NCBI RefSeq assembly: GCF_000422945.1 | Contig: NZ_AUHA01000002.1 | Location: 806,001 to 870,000 of the forward strand | Length of the DNA: 64,000 nucleotides | Origin: Daejeonella oryzae DSM 19973 | GTDB taxonomy: Bacteria > Bacteroidota > Bacteroidia > Sphingobacteriales > Sphingobacteriaceae | Direction: 5' to 3' | Shown: in pieces, positions 36,335 through 44,938 of the stretch | Layout: each line of letters begins with the position of its first letter | Position numbering within the stretch: the first letter of the stretch is position 1 | The notes under the pieces: model-generated | Databases searched by the model: none | What the model was told of the DNA's origin: nothing | The model's input: only the letters and a program-made list of their open reading frames with translations | Position numbers and translations under genes: made by a program

Positions 36335-36768
36335 TGAGCAGCAACTTGATTGATTTTTCAGATAGCACAGGTTTATATACCTTACAATTACCCTCCAGGT
36401 TAGACAGTATTACTACGGTTGAGAATTTTATTGATACCCTGCGTGATAAATATGACCTGAATGAGGAAACATATGCAAATGTCCTTATTTGCCTTAGTGA
36501 GGCCGTAATTAATGCCATCGTTCATGGCAATAAAGAACAGGAGGATAAAATGGTTTATCTTAACCTGGAGGTTGTATCAGGCAAGCGGCTTATTTTCACT
36601 ATTGCCGATGAAGGCGACGGTTTTGATTATAATAATCTTCCCGATCCAACAGCCCCGGAAAATCTTGAAAATTTTAGCGGCAGAGGCGTGTTTATTATTA
36701 AAAAATTAGCAGACCAGTGTATTTTTAATACTAAGGGAAACGAATTGGAATTACATTTTAAAATCTAA
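36334..36768 (+). CDS. ATP-binding protein, RsbW/SpoIIAB-like (HATPase_c_2)
   Basis: A 144-aa protein that is a free-standing GHKL ATPase domain: N-box ICLSEAVINAIVHGN near residues 51-65, G1-box ADEGDGFDYNNLPDP, and G2-like SGRGVFIIKKLAD. This is the pattern of anti-sigma factors and serine kinases such as RsbW. There is no sigma factor, anti-anti-sigma (STAS) gene or phosphatase next to it, so the partner is unknown; the neighbour is DUF4175 upstream and ybeY downstream, each overlapping by one base. Confidence 0.88.
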   Translation: MSSNLIDFSDSTGLYTLQLPSRLDSITTVENFIDTLRDKYDLNEETYANVLICLSEAVINAIVHGNKEQEDKMVYLNLEVVSGKRLIFTIADEGDGFDYNNLPDPTAPENLENFSGRGVFIIKKLADQCIFNTKGNELELHFKI

Positions 36769-37199
36769 TGCCCCTTTATCCAATACATTTTTTTTCTGAA
36801 GACATTGTTTTTACCCTCAAACATAAATTACTTATCCGTTCCTGGATTGCTCAAACTATTAAATCAGAAGATTATACTCTAGGAGAGTTAAATTTTATTT
36901 TTTGCAGTGACGATTATTTGCTAAAAATTAATCAGGAATTTCTTAATCACAATACCTACACCGATATTGTCACATTTGATAATAGTGAGACTCCCAAAAA
37001 TATTATTGGTGATATTTTTATAAGCATTGAACGTGTACGCGAAAATGCACTTAAATTTAGAGTATCACAAAGAGATGAGCTACATCGTGTAATTATACAT
37101 GGAACGCTTCATCTCCTTGGATATACTGATAAAAATAAAAAATCTAAAACACTGATGACTCTGAAGGAAGACGAATATCTTGCTAAGAGGTCATTTTAA
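36768..37199 (+). CDS. ybeY: Endoribonuclease YbeY, 16S rRNA maturation
   Basis: A 143-aa protein with the YbeY core IIGDIFISIERVRENALKF and the metal site VIIHGTLHLLGYTDK. The first two zinc ligands (His-x3-His) are present, but the usual third His (HGxLHLxGYDH) is replaced by Asp (GYTDK); Bacteroidota YbeY often end GYxDK, so this is probably normal for the phylum. It processes the 3-prime end of 16S rRNA and takes part in ribosome quality control. Translationally coupled to the RsbW-like gene. The gene converges with the pirin gene with only 6 bp between the stops. Confidence 0.9.
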   Translation: MPLYPIHFFSEDIVFTLKHKLLIRSWIAQTIKSEDYTLGELNFIFCSDDYLLKINQEFLNHNTYTDIVTFDNSETPKNIIGDIFISIERVRENALKFRVSQRDELHRVIIHGTLHLLGYTDKNKKSKTLMTLKEDEYLAKRSF

Positions 37200-37205
37200 T
37201 AAACA

Positions 37206-37916
37206 TTATTGCATCGGAACTTCAATGATTAAAATCTGAGAATCTTCCAAAATATTAATATTTATATCACCCGTTTCAGAAATCCCAATAGCATCTCTTT
37301 TATTCAGCACCTCTCCTTCAACATCTATTTTTCCCTCAATTAAAAAGATGTAAGCTCCATTGCCGGGATGTTTAATAGTATAAGTTTCAGAAGCACTTGC
37401 ATCAAATTTTCCCATAGAAAAAAATGCATCTTGATTTATCCACATGCTGTTTTGCTCTTCAGTTGGAGACACAAGCACATTAAATCCATTTCTATTGTTA
37501 TCCAGATCAAATTTTTTCTGATCATATCTTGGATCAATATTATGATCTTTAGGAAATACCCATATTTGTAGTAAATTAACTTCTTCAGAATTAGATCCAT
37601 TATATTCCGAATGCCTGATTCCTTTACCGGCCGACATAACCTGTACCTCTCCGGGGCCAATTAGACCCTCAGATCCAAGACTATCTTTATGTGCCAGCGC
37701 ACCTTTAAGCGGAATGGTGACAATTTCCATATTATCATGTCCATGAGTACCAAAGCCCATTGATGCTGCAACTACATCATCATTTAAAACACGTAATAAA
37801 CCAAAATTTACTTTGGCCGGATCATGATAATTTGCAAAACTAAATGAATGTGCCGCCTTTAGCCAGCCATGATTTTGAATGCCCCGATCTTCGGCCCGGT
37901 GAATTACCTTTTTCAT
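37206..37916 (-). CDS. Pirin family protein (bicupin, YhhW type)
   Basis: A 236-aa protein of the pirin family. The N-terminal cupin has HSFSFANYHDP, FGTHGHDNMEIVTIPLKG with His/His/Glu metal ligands, and VMSAGKGIRHSEYN with the final His. The C-terminal cupin is degenerate. Some members show quercetinase activity, but the natural substrate is generally unknown. No operon partner. Confidence 0.9.
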   Translation of the reverse strand: MKKVIHRAEDRGIQNHGWLKAAHSFSFANYHDPAKVNFGLLRVLNDDVVAASMGFGTHGHDNMEIVTIPLKGALAHKDSLGSEGLIGPGEVQVMSAGKGIRHSEYNGSNSEEVNLLQIWVFPKDHNIDPRYDQKKFDLDNNRNGFNVLVSPTEEQNSMWINQDAFFSMGKFDASASETYTIKHPGNGAYIFLIEGKIDVEGEVLNKRDAIGISETGDININILEDSQILIIEVPMQ

Positions 37917-37976
37917 ATTTAAAAATTTAAATTACATGTTTAAACACACAACTTTTATTCCAAACTTCTTAATGCG

Positions 37977-37984
37977 TACCTTTG
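37977..37984 (+). promoter_or_regulatory. -7 box upstream of the Rossmann protein operon
   Basis: TACCTTTG, exact TAnnTTTG, 20 bp before the ATG at 38005. A near -33 element (TTTA) lies 19 bp upstream. Confidence 0.55.
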
Positions 37985-38004
37985 CAGCTATTTACAAATA
38001 AATT

Positions 38005-38661
38005 ATGTCTAGTAAAGCGATTTTAATTGGAGCTAGCGGACTTATTGGCAGTCATTTATTAGAATTATTGCTTGCAAGTTCAGATTTCTCTGAAGTCATT
38101 ACATTTTCAAGATCAAAATTACCTGTATCTGATAATAAATTAGAGGAGCATATTATTGATTTTGAAGAGCTTAATAAATATAAGGCATTAATTAAAGGAG
38201 ATGTAATATTTTCTGTTTTGGGTACTACAAAAAGCAAAACATCTAATACTGCTGATTACCGGAAAATTGATTTTGAATATCCTGTTGAGTTAGCAAAATT
38301 CGGTTTAGAAAATGGGGTTAAACAATTTCATATAGTAACTTCTTTAGGAGCCGATGATAAATCTTCAAATTCCTATCTGAAAATGAAAGGTGAACTCGAA
38401 TTAATACTTAAAAAGCTTAATTATCCATCTTTACATATTTATCAACCCTCTTATTTAGAGGGTGTTAGAAAAGATATCCGAATTTCTGATCGTATAATGC
38501 AGCCATTAATGAAATTTATTAATCCGCTGTTAAAAGGAAATTTAAAAAAATACAGGAGCATAAAGGCTTCTGAAGTGGCCAAAGCAATGATCAATCAGTC
38601 AGTTAAAGATTTATCAGGAACTTTTGTCTATACATCCAATAAAATAAAAGAATTAGTGTGA
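38005..38661 (+). CDS. NAD(P)-binding Rossmann-fold oxidoreductase (HTATIP2-like atypical SDR)
   Basis: A 218-aa protein. N-terminal AILIGASGLIGSHLLELLL is an atypical G-x-x-G-x-x-G nucleotide-binding loop; FSVLGTTKSKT, HIVTSLGADDKSSNSYLKMKGELE (with the YxxxK pair) and IYQPSYLEG are typical of the HTATIP2/atypical SDR a5 group. Probably an NADP-dependent oxidoreductase or sensor of unknown substrate. It overlaps the next gene, an ABC-F ATPase, by 4 bp (GTGA). Confidence 0.85.
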   Translation: MSSKAILIGASGLIGSHLLELLLASSDFSEVITFSRSKLPVSDNKLEEHIIDFEELNKYKALIKGDVIFSVLGTTKSKTSNTADYRKIDFEYPVELAKFGLENGVKQFHIVTSLGADDKSSNSYLKMKGELELILKKLNYPSLHIYQPSYLEGVRKDIRISDRIMQPLMKFINPLLKGNLKKYRSIKASEVAKAMINQSVKDLSGTFVYTSNKIKELV

Positions 38662-40511
38662 GTATTTTATCTACAGAACAATTAGGCCATGCATTTAATG
38701 ATGCCTGGCTATTTAATGATTTATATGTTGGCTTTGCCAAAGGCGAACGGGTGGCTTTGGTTGGTGTTAATGGCACAGGCAAATCAACTCTGTTAAGAAT
38801 TTTGTCAGGCTTGCTTTCCCCTACCGCCGGAAAGGTAGTTACTGAGAGGGATCTCCGAATAGGATATTTAGAGCAAGATCCCCAATTTAATAATCAGGTA
38901 ACAATAAGCGATTTCATCTATTCAATAGGAAATATCCAGCAGCAACTGATACGGAAATATGAAGAAGAGCTTGAAAAAGTTCCTCATAACGAAGAAGTAC
39001 TAAGCGAATTAATGGACGAGCTTAGCAACGAAAATGCCTGGGAATACGAATATGAAATTAAAACAATACTAGGAAGGCTCGGAATTCAGCATCTAGATCA
39101 GGAAATTTCGACACTTTCTGGCGGTCAGCGTAAAAGACTTGCTTTGGCAAAGCTTCTAATTGATGATCCTGATGTTTACATTCTGGATGAGCCGACTAAC
39201 CATCTGGATATTGAAACCATAGAGTGGCTCGAGAACTTTCTGACCACCGGGCAAAAAACAATTATTTTAGTAACTCATGATAGATATTTTTTGGATAATG
39301 TTTGCAGCCAGATAATAGAATTAGACAGAGGGAAGCTCAGCCCTTATAAGGGTAACTACAGTTATTATCTCGAAAGAAAAGCTGAGCAAAATGCTGCAGA
39401 TGACGCCTCTTTTGAAAAGAACAGTAACTTACTGAGACGAGAGCTAGAATGGATGAGAAGGCAACCTAAAGCCAGAACTACAAAATCCAAATCCAGAATT
39501 GATGCGTTTTACGATCTTGAAGATAAAACATCAGGGAGACAAGTAAAATCCAAATTAGAACTAAGCGTAAATGTTTCCCGACAAGGCAATAAAATACTTG
39601 AGTTGGAAAATGTAAGCAAAAGTTTTGATGGTAAAGTAATCATGCAAAATTTCAGTTACACCTTTAAAAAAGGTGATAGAATTGGTGTAGCAGGAAAAAA
39701 CGGTTCCGGAAAATCAACATTGTTAAATTTAATTACAGGCCTTTATAAGCCTGAGTCCGGAAAAATTAATTTGGGGGAAACTACTTCATTTGGATATTAC
39801 CGTCAGGGTGGTTTAGAATTTAATGATGACGACCGCGTAATAGATGTTGTTAAAAATGTAGCAGAGTATATTACAATGGCTGATGGTAAAAATCTTACTG
39901 CCGGTCAGGTTTTGACTCATTTCTTATTCCCTCCTGCTAAGCAGTACGGATATGTGAACAAGCTAAGCGGAGGCGAAAAAAAGAGGCTACAATTAATGCG
40001 GGTGCTTATGAAAAATCCAAATTTCATGATTCTCGATGAACCTACCAATGATTTAGATATAGATACATTAAATGTGCTTGAAGAATTCCTTTTGAATTTT
40101 CCAGGCGTTTTAATGCTTGTTTCACACGATAGATATCTTATAGACAGACTTACTGAGCAACTTTTCATATTTGAAGAGGGTGCAAATGTTAGAATCTATT
40201 CTGGCAATTACACAGACTATCGTTTTGAGCAGGAAGAATTAAAATCTATAAAAAAGGATGTAGCCAAAGTGGTCGAAACTGAAACTAGAAAGCCATCTAA
40301 AAAGTTAAGTTTTAAAGAGCAAAAGGAGTTATCTGATCTTGAAGAAGCCATTCAAATAGCTGAAGAAACTATAAACAATTTGACAATTCAACTTAATTCA
40401 GGATTAACCGATCATGATGAACTTAGAGCTTTAGCAACTAAAATAAAAGGTCTGAATTTAGAAATAGAGAATAAAACCAAACGCTGGCTCGAATTATCAG
40501 AACAATTATAA
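38658..40511 (+). CDS. uup: ABC-F family ATPase, Uup-like
   Basis: A 617-aa protein starting at GTG 38658, which overlaps the previous stop (GTGA). It contains two ABC cassettes in tandem without membrane domains: Walker A GVNGTGKSTLL and GKNGSGKSTLL, signatures LSGGQRKRLALAK and LSGGEKKRLQLMR, Walker B VYILDEPTNHLD and FMILDEPTNDLD, linked by a P-site tRNA-interaction motif-like linker (about 240-305). The C-terminal coiled coil (about 545-617) indicates Uup, implicated in resolving branched DNA and in ribosome function. A small membrane protein gene follows by 2 bp. Confidence 0.87.
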   Translation: MSILSTEQLGHAFNDAWLFNDLYVGFAKGERVALVGVNGTGKSTLLRILSGLLSPTAGKVVTERDLRIGYLEQDPQFNNQVTISDFIYSIGNIQQQLIRKYEEELEKVPHNEEVLSELMDELSNENAWEYEYEIKTILGRLGIQHLDQEISTLSGGQRKRLALAKLLIDDPDVYILDEPTNHLDIETIEWLENFLTTGQKTIILVTHDRYFLDNVCSQIIELDRGKLSPYKGNYSYYLERKAEQNAADDASFEKNSNLLRRELEWMRRQPKARTTKSKSRIDAFYDLEDKTSGRQVKSKLELSVNVSRQGNKILELENVSKSFDGKVIMQNFSYTFKKGDRIGVAGKNGSGKSTLLNLITGLYKPESGKINLGETTSFGYYRQGGLEFNDDDRVIDVVKNVAEYITMADGKNLTAGQVLTHFLFPPAKQYGYVNKLSGGEKKRLQLMRVLMKNPNFMILDEPTNDLDIDTLNVLEEFLLNFPGVLMLVSHDRYLIDRLTEQLFIFEEGANVRIYSGNYTDYRFEQEELKSIKKDVAKVVETETRKPSKKLSFKEQKELSDLEEAIQIAEETINNLTIQLNSGLTDHDELRALATKIKGLNLEIENKTKRWLELSEQL

Positions 40512-40512
40512 A

Positions 40513-40761
40513 ATGAAATTATCTGATATTATCGCCTCAGCAGGTGTAGGCTTATTGTTAATCGCATTCCTTTTAAATTTATATAAAGTACTTGATACTG
40601 AAAGCAAATTATATATGATCTTAAATATCGCAGGGGCAGGTCTTTGCGGAATTTCATCGTATATGATCCAATTCTACCCCTTCGTTATCTTAGAAGGAGT
40701 ATGGGTTGCTGTTGCGGCAGTATCGCTTTTAAAAAGTGTTTCACGTGAAACACAAAAATAA
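40513..40761 (+). CDS. Small membrane protein (CBU_0592 family)
   Basis: An 82-aa protein with three hydrophobic segments (about 7-25, 33-52 and 56-74). The pattern N-x-x-G-A-G-L-C-G and the later EGVWVAVAAVSLLK match the CBU_0592 family of uncharacterised membrane proteins. It lies 2 bp after uup. Remarkably, its last codons (SVSRETQ) contain the first ParB-binding-like palindrome at 40737-40752. Confidence 0.65.
   Translation: MKLSDIIASAGVGLLLIAFLLNLYKVLDTESKLYMILNIAGAGLCGISSYMIQFYPFVILEGVWVAVAAVSLLKSVSRETQK
40737..40752. other. parS site 1 (ParB binding), perfect consensus
   Basis: TGTTTCACGTGAAACA is a perfect match to the bacterial parS consensus TGTTNCACGTGAAACA, a 16-bp full palindrome. 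It overlaps the 3-prime end of the upstream small membrane gene. ParB spreads from such sites for chromosome partition. A second palindrome follows 24 bp later. Confidence 0.85.
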
Positions 40762-40776
40762 ACACACTTAATAATT

Positions 40777-40792
40777 CGTTCCACGTGGAACA
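40777..40792. other. parS site 2 (variant)
   Basis: CGTTCCACGTGGAACA carries a 14-bp palindrome, GTTCCACGTGGAAC, a parS-type sequence with one step different from the consensus (GTTCC/GGAAC arms instead of GTTTC/GAAAC). It lies 9 bp upstream of the mnmG start. Centre-to-centre distance from site 1 is 40 bp, close to four helical turns. A pair strengthens the ParB interpretation. Confidence 0.75.
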
Positions 40793-40801
40793 AACAATAT
40801 C

Positions 40802-42664
40802 ATGTTTAAAAAATATAACGTCATAGTAGTAGGTGCTGGTCACGCAGGTTGTGAGGCAGCAGCAGCAGCAGCAAACCTTGGATCATCCGTTTTACTTATT
40901 ACAATGAACATGGGGACAATAGCCCAAATGAGTTGTAATCCTGCAATGGGTGGAGTTGCAAAAGGACAAATTGTAAGAGAAATAGATGCTTTAGGAGGTT
41001 ATTCGGGAATAATTACTGATAAAACAACCATTCAATTTCGGATGTTAAACCGTTCAAAAGGACCTGCAATGTGGAGCCCGCGTGCTCAAAACGACAGAAT
41101 GCGTTTTGGTGAAGAATGGAGACTTATGCTAGAACAAACTCCGAACGTTGATTTTTGGCAGGATACTGTAGTGGATCTATTATTAAATGGGGATAAAGTC
41201 TGCGGCATCAAAACCTCTTTGGGAATTGAAATCCAGGCAGACTCAGTTATACTCACCAACGGGACATTTTTAAATGGAATCATTCATATAGGTGAGAAAA
41301 AATTTGGAGGTGGAAGAACCGGAGAAAAGTCCGCTACAGGTCTTACAGAAAAATTAGTTTCTTTAGGCTTTGAAGCGGGCCGTATGAAAACGGGAACCCC
41401 ACCACGCGTTGACGGAAGATCTCTTGATTATTCTAAAATGGAAGAACAATGGGGTGATCCGAATCCAGGGAAATTTTCATTCACTGATACAGCACTACCA
41501 ATCAAACAAAAATGCTGCTGGATTACATATACTAATTTAGCAGTACATGAAACATTAAAAGAAGGATTTGAAAAATCCCCGATGTTTACCGGCAGAATTA
41601 AAGGATTAGGTCCACGCTATTGTCCCTCAATTGAAGATAAAATTAATCGCTTTGCTGAGCGTGAACGTCATCAGATATTTGTAGAGCCTGAAGGCTGGGA
41701 TACCGTAGAAATATATGTTAATGGATTTTCAACTTCATTGCCGGAAGACGTACAGTATAAAGCAATAACTAAAATTGCAGGTTTTGAGAATGCTAAAATG
41801 TTCAGACCTGGTTACGCTATAGAATATGACTTCTTTCCACCTACTCAACTTGATTTAACGTTAGAAACCAAAAGAATCAAAAACCTTTTTCTGGCCGGTC
41901 AGATTAATGGAACCACAGGTTATGAAGAAGCAGCATGCCAGGGATTCATGGCAGGAATAAATGCACATCAAAAAATTAATGACCTTCATGAACTAATTTT
42001 AAAAAGATCAGAATCTTACATTGGAGTATTAATTGATGACCTGGTTACCAAAGGTACGGAAGAACCTTATAGGATGTTTACATCAAGAGCTGAACACAGA
42101 TTACTGCTAAGACAAGATAATGCTGATATTCGTTTAAGTCCTATTGGATTTGAATTGGGACTAATAACTGAAGAAAGATTAGCTAAAGTGAATGCAAAAG
42201 TTAACAACTCAGACAAAATAGTTTCGTATTTGAAGCAAAAAGCAGTTCAACCAGGACAAGTTAATCAAATGCTCGAAGAACTTGGTACTGCACCTATAAA
42301 TCAAAATGTTAAAATGTTTCAACTTATAACTAGGCCGCAAGTTACATTTGCCGACATGCGAAAATCTGATGTACCATTTGATGAATTACTAAATAAATTT
42401 GATCAGGAAACTATTGAACAAGCAGAAATTAAAGTGAAATATGAAAGCTACTTTGAAAAGGAACTGGAAATTGTGAACAAGATGAAACGTATGGAAAATC
42501 ATGAAATCAATCCTGAGTTTAATTATATAAATTTAGTTTCACTATCAAAAGAAGCACGTGAAAAGTTAATGAGAATTAAACCAAGAACATTAGGACAAGC
42601 ATCCAGAATTTCAGGTGTTTCGCCTTCAGATATTTCAGTTTTGATGGTGCATATGTCAAAATAA
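40802..42664 (+). CDS. mnmG: tRNA uridine-5-carboxymethylaminomethyl modification enzyme, FAD subunit
   Basis: A 620-aa protein. N-terminal FAD-binding [19 protein letters not shown], then [21 protein letters not shown], the GidA signatures [11 protein letters not shown] and [29 protein letters not shown] (catalytic Cys region), and the C-terminal helical region (about 450-620) for tRNA and MnmE contact. With MnmE it makes cmnm5U34 in tRNAs. mnmG is commonly placed near the chromosomal origin and parA-parB genes, matching the two parS sites just upstream. The usual neighbour rsmG is not adjacent. Confidence 0.97.
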   Translation: MFKKYNVIVVGAGHAGCEAAAAAANLGSSVLLITMNMGTIAQMSCNPAMGGVAKGQIVREIDALGGYSGIITDKTTIQFRMLNRSKGPAMWSPRAQNDRMRFGEEWRLMLEQTPNVDFWQDTVVDLLLNGDKVCGIKTSLGIEIQADSVILTNGTFLNGIIHIGEKKFGGGRTGEKSATGLTEKLVSLGFEAGRMKTGTPPRVDGRSLDYSKMEEQWGDPNPGKFSFTDTALPIKQKCCWITYTNLAVHETLKEGFEKSPMFTGRIKGLGPRYCPSIEDKINRFAERERHQIFVEPEGWDTVEIYVNGFSTSLPEDVQYKAITKIAGFENAKMFRPGYAIEYDFFPPTQLDLTLETKRIKNLFLAGQINGTTGYEEAACQGFMAGINAHQKINDLHELILKRSESYIGVLIDDLVTKGTEEPYRMFTSRAEHRLLLRQDNADIRLSPIGFELGLITEERLAKVNAKVNNSDKIVSYLKQKAVQPGQVNQMLEELGTAPINQNVKMFQLITRPQVTFADMRKSDVPFDELLNKFDQETIEQAEIKVKYESYFEKELEIVNKMKRMENHEINPEFNYINLVSLSKEAREKLMRIKPRTLGQASRISGVSPSDISVLMVHMSK

Positions 42665-42673
42665 TTATAAATT

Positions 42674-42690
42674 ACTGATTTATAATCAGT
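42674..42690 (+). terminator. Weak hairpin after mnmG
   Basis: ACTGATT/AATCAGT with a 3-base loop, 10 bp after the mnmG stop. No clear T-run follows (TATATAAAAT), so termination is uncertain. Confidence 0.3.
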
Positions 42691-42794
42691 TATATAAAAT
42701 AAAAACAACATCAAATAATCGCGTATAAGCAATTATAAATTCTTTTTTGAATTATCTATTTCCAGACACTTTAAATTCGCCTAATGGCTTATAA

Positions 42795-44426
42795 ATGGCT
42801 AAAAATAAAATCCTTCAATTTCACAAAATAATTTCACTTCATATTTCAATTATTTTTTTTGTTAGTGGCTGTGCGAGTGTTCAACAGCCAAACGGAGGAC
42901 CCAAAGATACCCAGGCACCAAAAGTAACTAAAGAAGTTCCAGGAAATTTGACTAAGAATTTTAAATCTGAAAGAATAGAAATTCAATTTAACGAATTCGT
43001 TAAATTAAATAACGAATTTTCTGAAATAAGTATCTCCCCTGCCGTAGATGAGATGCCAATATTTAAGGCAAGAAAAAATATTCTCGATATTAAATTTGAC
43101 AAACCACTTGAAGAAAGAACTACTTACACAATTAACTTTGGAAAATCAATCGGGGACGTTAATGAAAATAATCTGTTAAAAAATTATACGTATGTATTTT
43201 CTACCGGCGATCAGATTGATTCACTTTCAATATCAGGAACTGTAAGCAATTCATTAACTAAAGAAAAGTTAAAGGATGCCACAGTATTTATATTACCGGT
43301 AAGCAGGGACTCCATTTTCGGAAAGAAAAGAGCAAACATATTTACAACAACTGATTCCTCCGGGAATTTTGAATTAAAAAACCTTAGAGAAGATAAGTAT
43401 CTCCTTTACGCACTTCTTGAGCAAAGCGGTGATCGCATATATAATTCTCCAGAGGAAGAAATTGGTTTTATTAAGGATACACTTAACCTTAATAAAAATA
43501 TTAAAGACTTAACCATTGAAGTATTTAAAGAGCAGCCTGATATTTTCAGAGTACTTGATAAGAAAATTGAAAATGACGGCCGAATATTAGTGGCTTTTAA
43601 TTTAGCCCTTAAAAATCCTTCTCTGGAAATTATAGAGCCGAAAGGTTTAAATTCTGAAAAAACGACAGAGTTTAGCAGTAAAATGGATTCGGCTATAATC
43701 TGGTTGCCAAATCTAACTTTTGATTCATTAAAAGTATCACTATCTGATCAGGGAAAAGCTATAGATACAATAAGCATTTATCGCAACAAAAAGGACACCT
43801 ACAAAAGAGCCGTTTCCGTCAGTGATAATATGCCGGCTGCAAAACTAAAGCCAGGAACCAATCCCCAACTAATTTTTACATCACCGCTTGCATCTTTTGA
43901 TCAAAGCAAAATTACTTTACTTTTAGATTCAAGTGCAGTTAAAACTTTTCAAATAGTAAAAGATAGTACGTCATCCAGAAGGTATGTGATGAAAAACTCC
44001 TGGAAACAAGGGAAAGAATATGATTTAAAGCTTGCAGAAGGCGCATTTAGTGATATATATGGAAATAAATCAAAAGTATATTCCAGAAAATTTACAGTAG
44101 ATACAGAAGAAAATTATGGAAATATAGCCATTGAGATAACAGTACCTGATACAAGTAAAACGTACGTTATTCAATGGTTAAATGAACAAAATGTTCTGTT
44201 GCGAAAAGATGTGATTACAAAAAATACAGTTTTAAACTATAACAGATATCCTACCGCCAAGTATAAAATTAGAGTAGTTTATGATGCCAATAAAAATGGT
44301 TTATGGGATACCGGAAGTATAAAATTAAAGCTACAACCGGAAAAAGTATGGAATTTTGACAAGGTTTTAACTCTTCGGCCAAACTGGGATTTAGAGGAAA
44401 AACTTATTATTCCCCCTCTTGAGTAA
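42795..44426 (+). CDS. Ig-like domain lipoprotein
   Basis: A 543-aa lipoprotein: signal peptide with lipobox FVSGC (Cys near residue 26), then CASVQQPNGGPKDTQAPKVTKEVPGN. About residues 40-140 form a Bacterial Ig-like (Big_5-like) domain ending in YTYVFSTGDQIDSL. A second, carboxypeptidase-regulatory-like module follows (ISGTVSNSLTKEKLKDATV to DGSGN-type loop), and the C-terminal third is another beta-rich region with DANKNGLWDTG. Such proteins are common in Bacteroidota and of unknown function. The first ATG at 42784 is out of frame and short. It converges with the gamma-carbonic anhydrase gene and overlaps it by 20 bp. Confidence 0.78.
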   Translation: MAKNKILQFHKIISLHISIIFFVSGCASVQQPNGGPKDTQAPKVTKEVPGNLTKNFKSERIEIQFNEFVKLNNEFSEISISPAVDEMPIFKARKNILDIKFDKPLEERTTYTINFGKSIGDVNENNLLKNYTYVFSTGDQIDSLSISGTVSNSLTKEKLKDATVFILPVSRDSIFGKKRANIFTTTDSSGNFELKNLREDKYLLYALLEQSGDRIYNSPEEEIGFIKDTLNLNKNIKDLTIEVFKEQPDIFRVLDKKIENDGRILVAFNLALKNPSLEIIEPKGLNSEKTTEFSSKMDSAIIWLPNLTFDSLKVSLSDQGKAIDTISIYRNKKDTYKRAVSVSDNMPAAKLKPGTNPQLIFTSPLASFDQSKITLLLDSSAVKTFQIVKDSTSSRRYVMKNSWKQGKEYDLKLAEGAFSDIYGNKSKVYSRKFTVDTEENYGNIAIEITVPDTSKTYVIQWLNEQNVLLRKDVITKNTVLNYNRYPTAKYKIRVVYDANKNGLWDTGSIKLKLQPEKVWNFDKVLTLRPNWDLEEKLIIPPLE

Positions 44427-44928
44427 ACCATTTAGAATACATTATATAATTGTGAGGCAGTTTTTCTAAGAGCTCTTTCTGCTCACTGGTAATTGGTTTA
44501 ATTTTTCTGGCTGGAATACCAGCGTACAAATAACCCGATTCGCAGACCGTATTTTCAAGAATAATGGCACCGGCAGCAATAATACAATACTCATTCACAA
44601 TTGCATTATCCATTACTATAGCACCCATTCCAACTAAAACATGATCGTGTAAAACACATCCGTGTACAAGTGCATTATGACCAATAGAAACATTATTTCC
44701 AATCGTAGTTCCAGCCTTTAAATATGTACAATGAATAACAGCACCGTCCTGTATATTACTGTTATTACCAATTCGTATGTAATTAACATCCCCACGAATA
44801 ACCGTGTTAAACCAAACCGAACAATTATCACCAATTACTACATCCCCTACAATTGTAGAATTTTCTGCAATAAAGCAATCATTACCTAATTTAGGATGAA
44901 TTCCTTTTACAGGAAGTATTAAAGCCAT
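44407..44928 (-). CDS. Gamma-class carbonic anhydrase family protein
   Basis: A 173-aa left-handed beta-helix protein. Hexapeptide repeats run from about 15 to 130 (GDVVIGDNCSVWFNTVIRGD, IRIGNNSNIQDGAVIHCTY, TIGNNVSIGHNALVHGCVL), with the three His residues in HCTY, IGHNALVHG that bind zinc or iron. Members include Cam-type carbonic anhydrases and YrdA/PaaY-like proteins, so activity is not certain. It lies 10 bp downstream of nadB, probably co-transcribed. Its 3-prime end overlaps the converging Ig-like gene. Confidence 0.88.
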   Translation of the reverse strand: MALILPVKGIHPKLGNDCFIAENSTIVGDVVIGDNCSVWFNTVIRGDVNYIRIGNNSNIQDGAVIHCTYLKAGTTIGNNVSIGHNALVHGCVLHDHVLVGMGAIVMDNAIVNEYCIIAAGAIILENTVCESGYLYAGIPARKIKPITSEQKELLEKLPHNYIMYSKWFTQEGE

Positions 44929-44938
44929 AATAATAAAT

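Noticed and set aside
40855-40874. GCA trinucleotide run at the start of mnmG
   Set aside because: It encodes the alanine-rich part of the FAD-binding motif and is ordinary coding sequence.
42548-42563. CACGTGAAAAG, half-match to parS inside mnmG
   Set aside because: Only the right half fits the consensus; the left arm is different, so no palindrome. Similar half-sites occur at 21574 and 58230.
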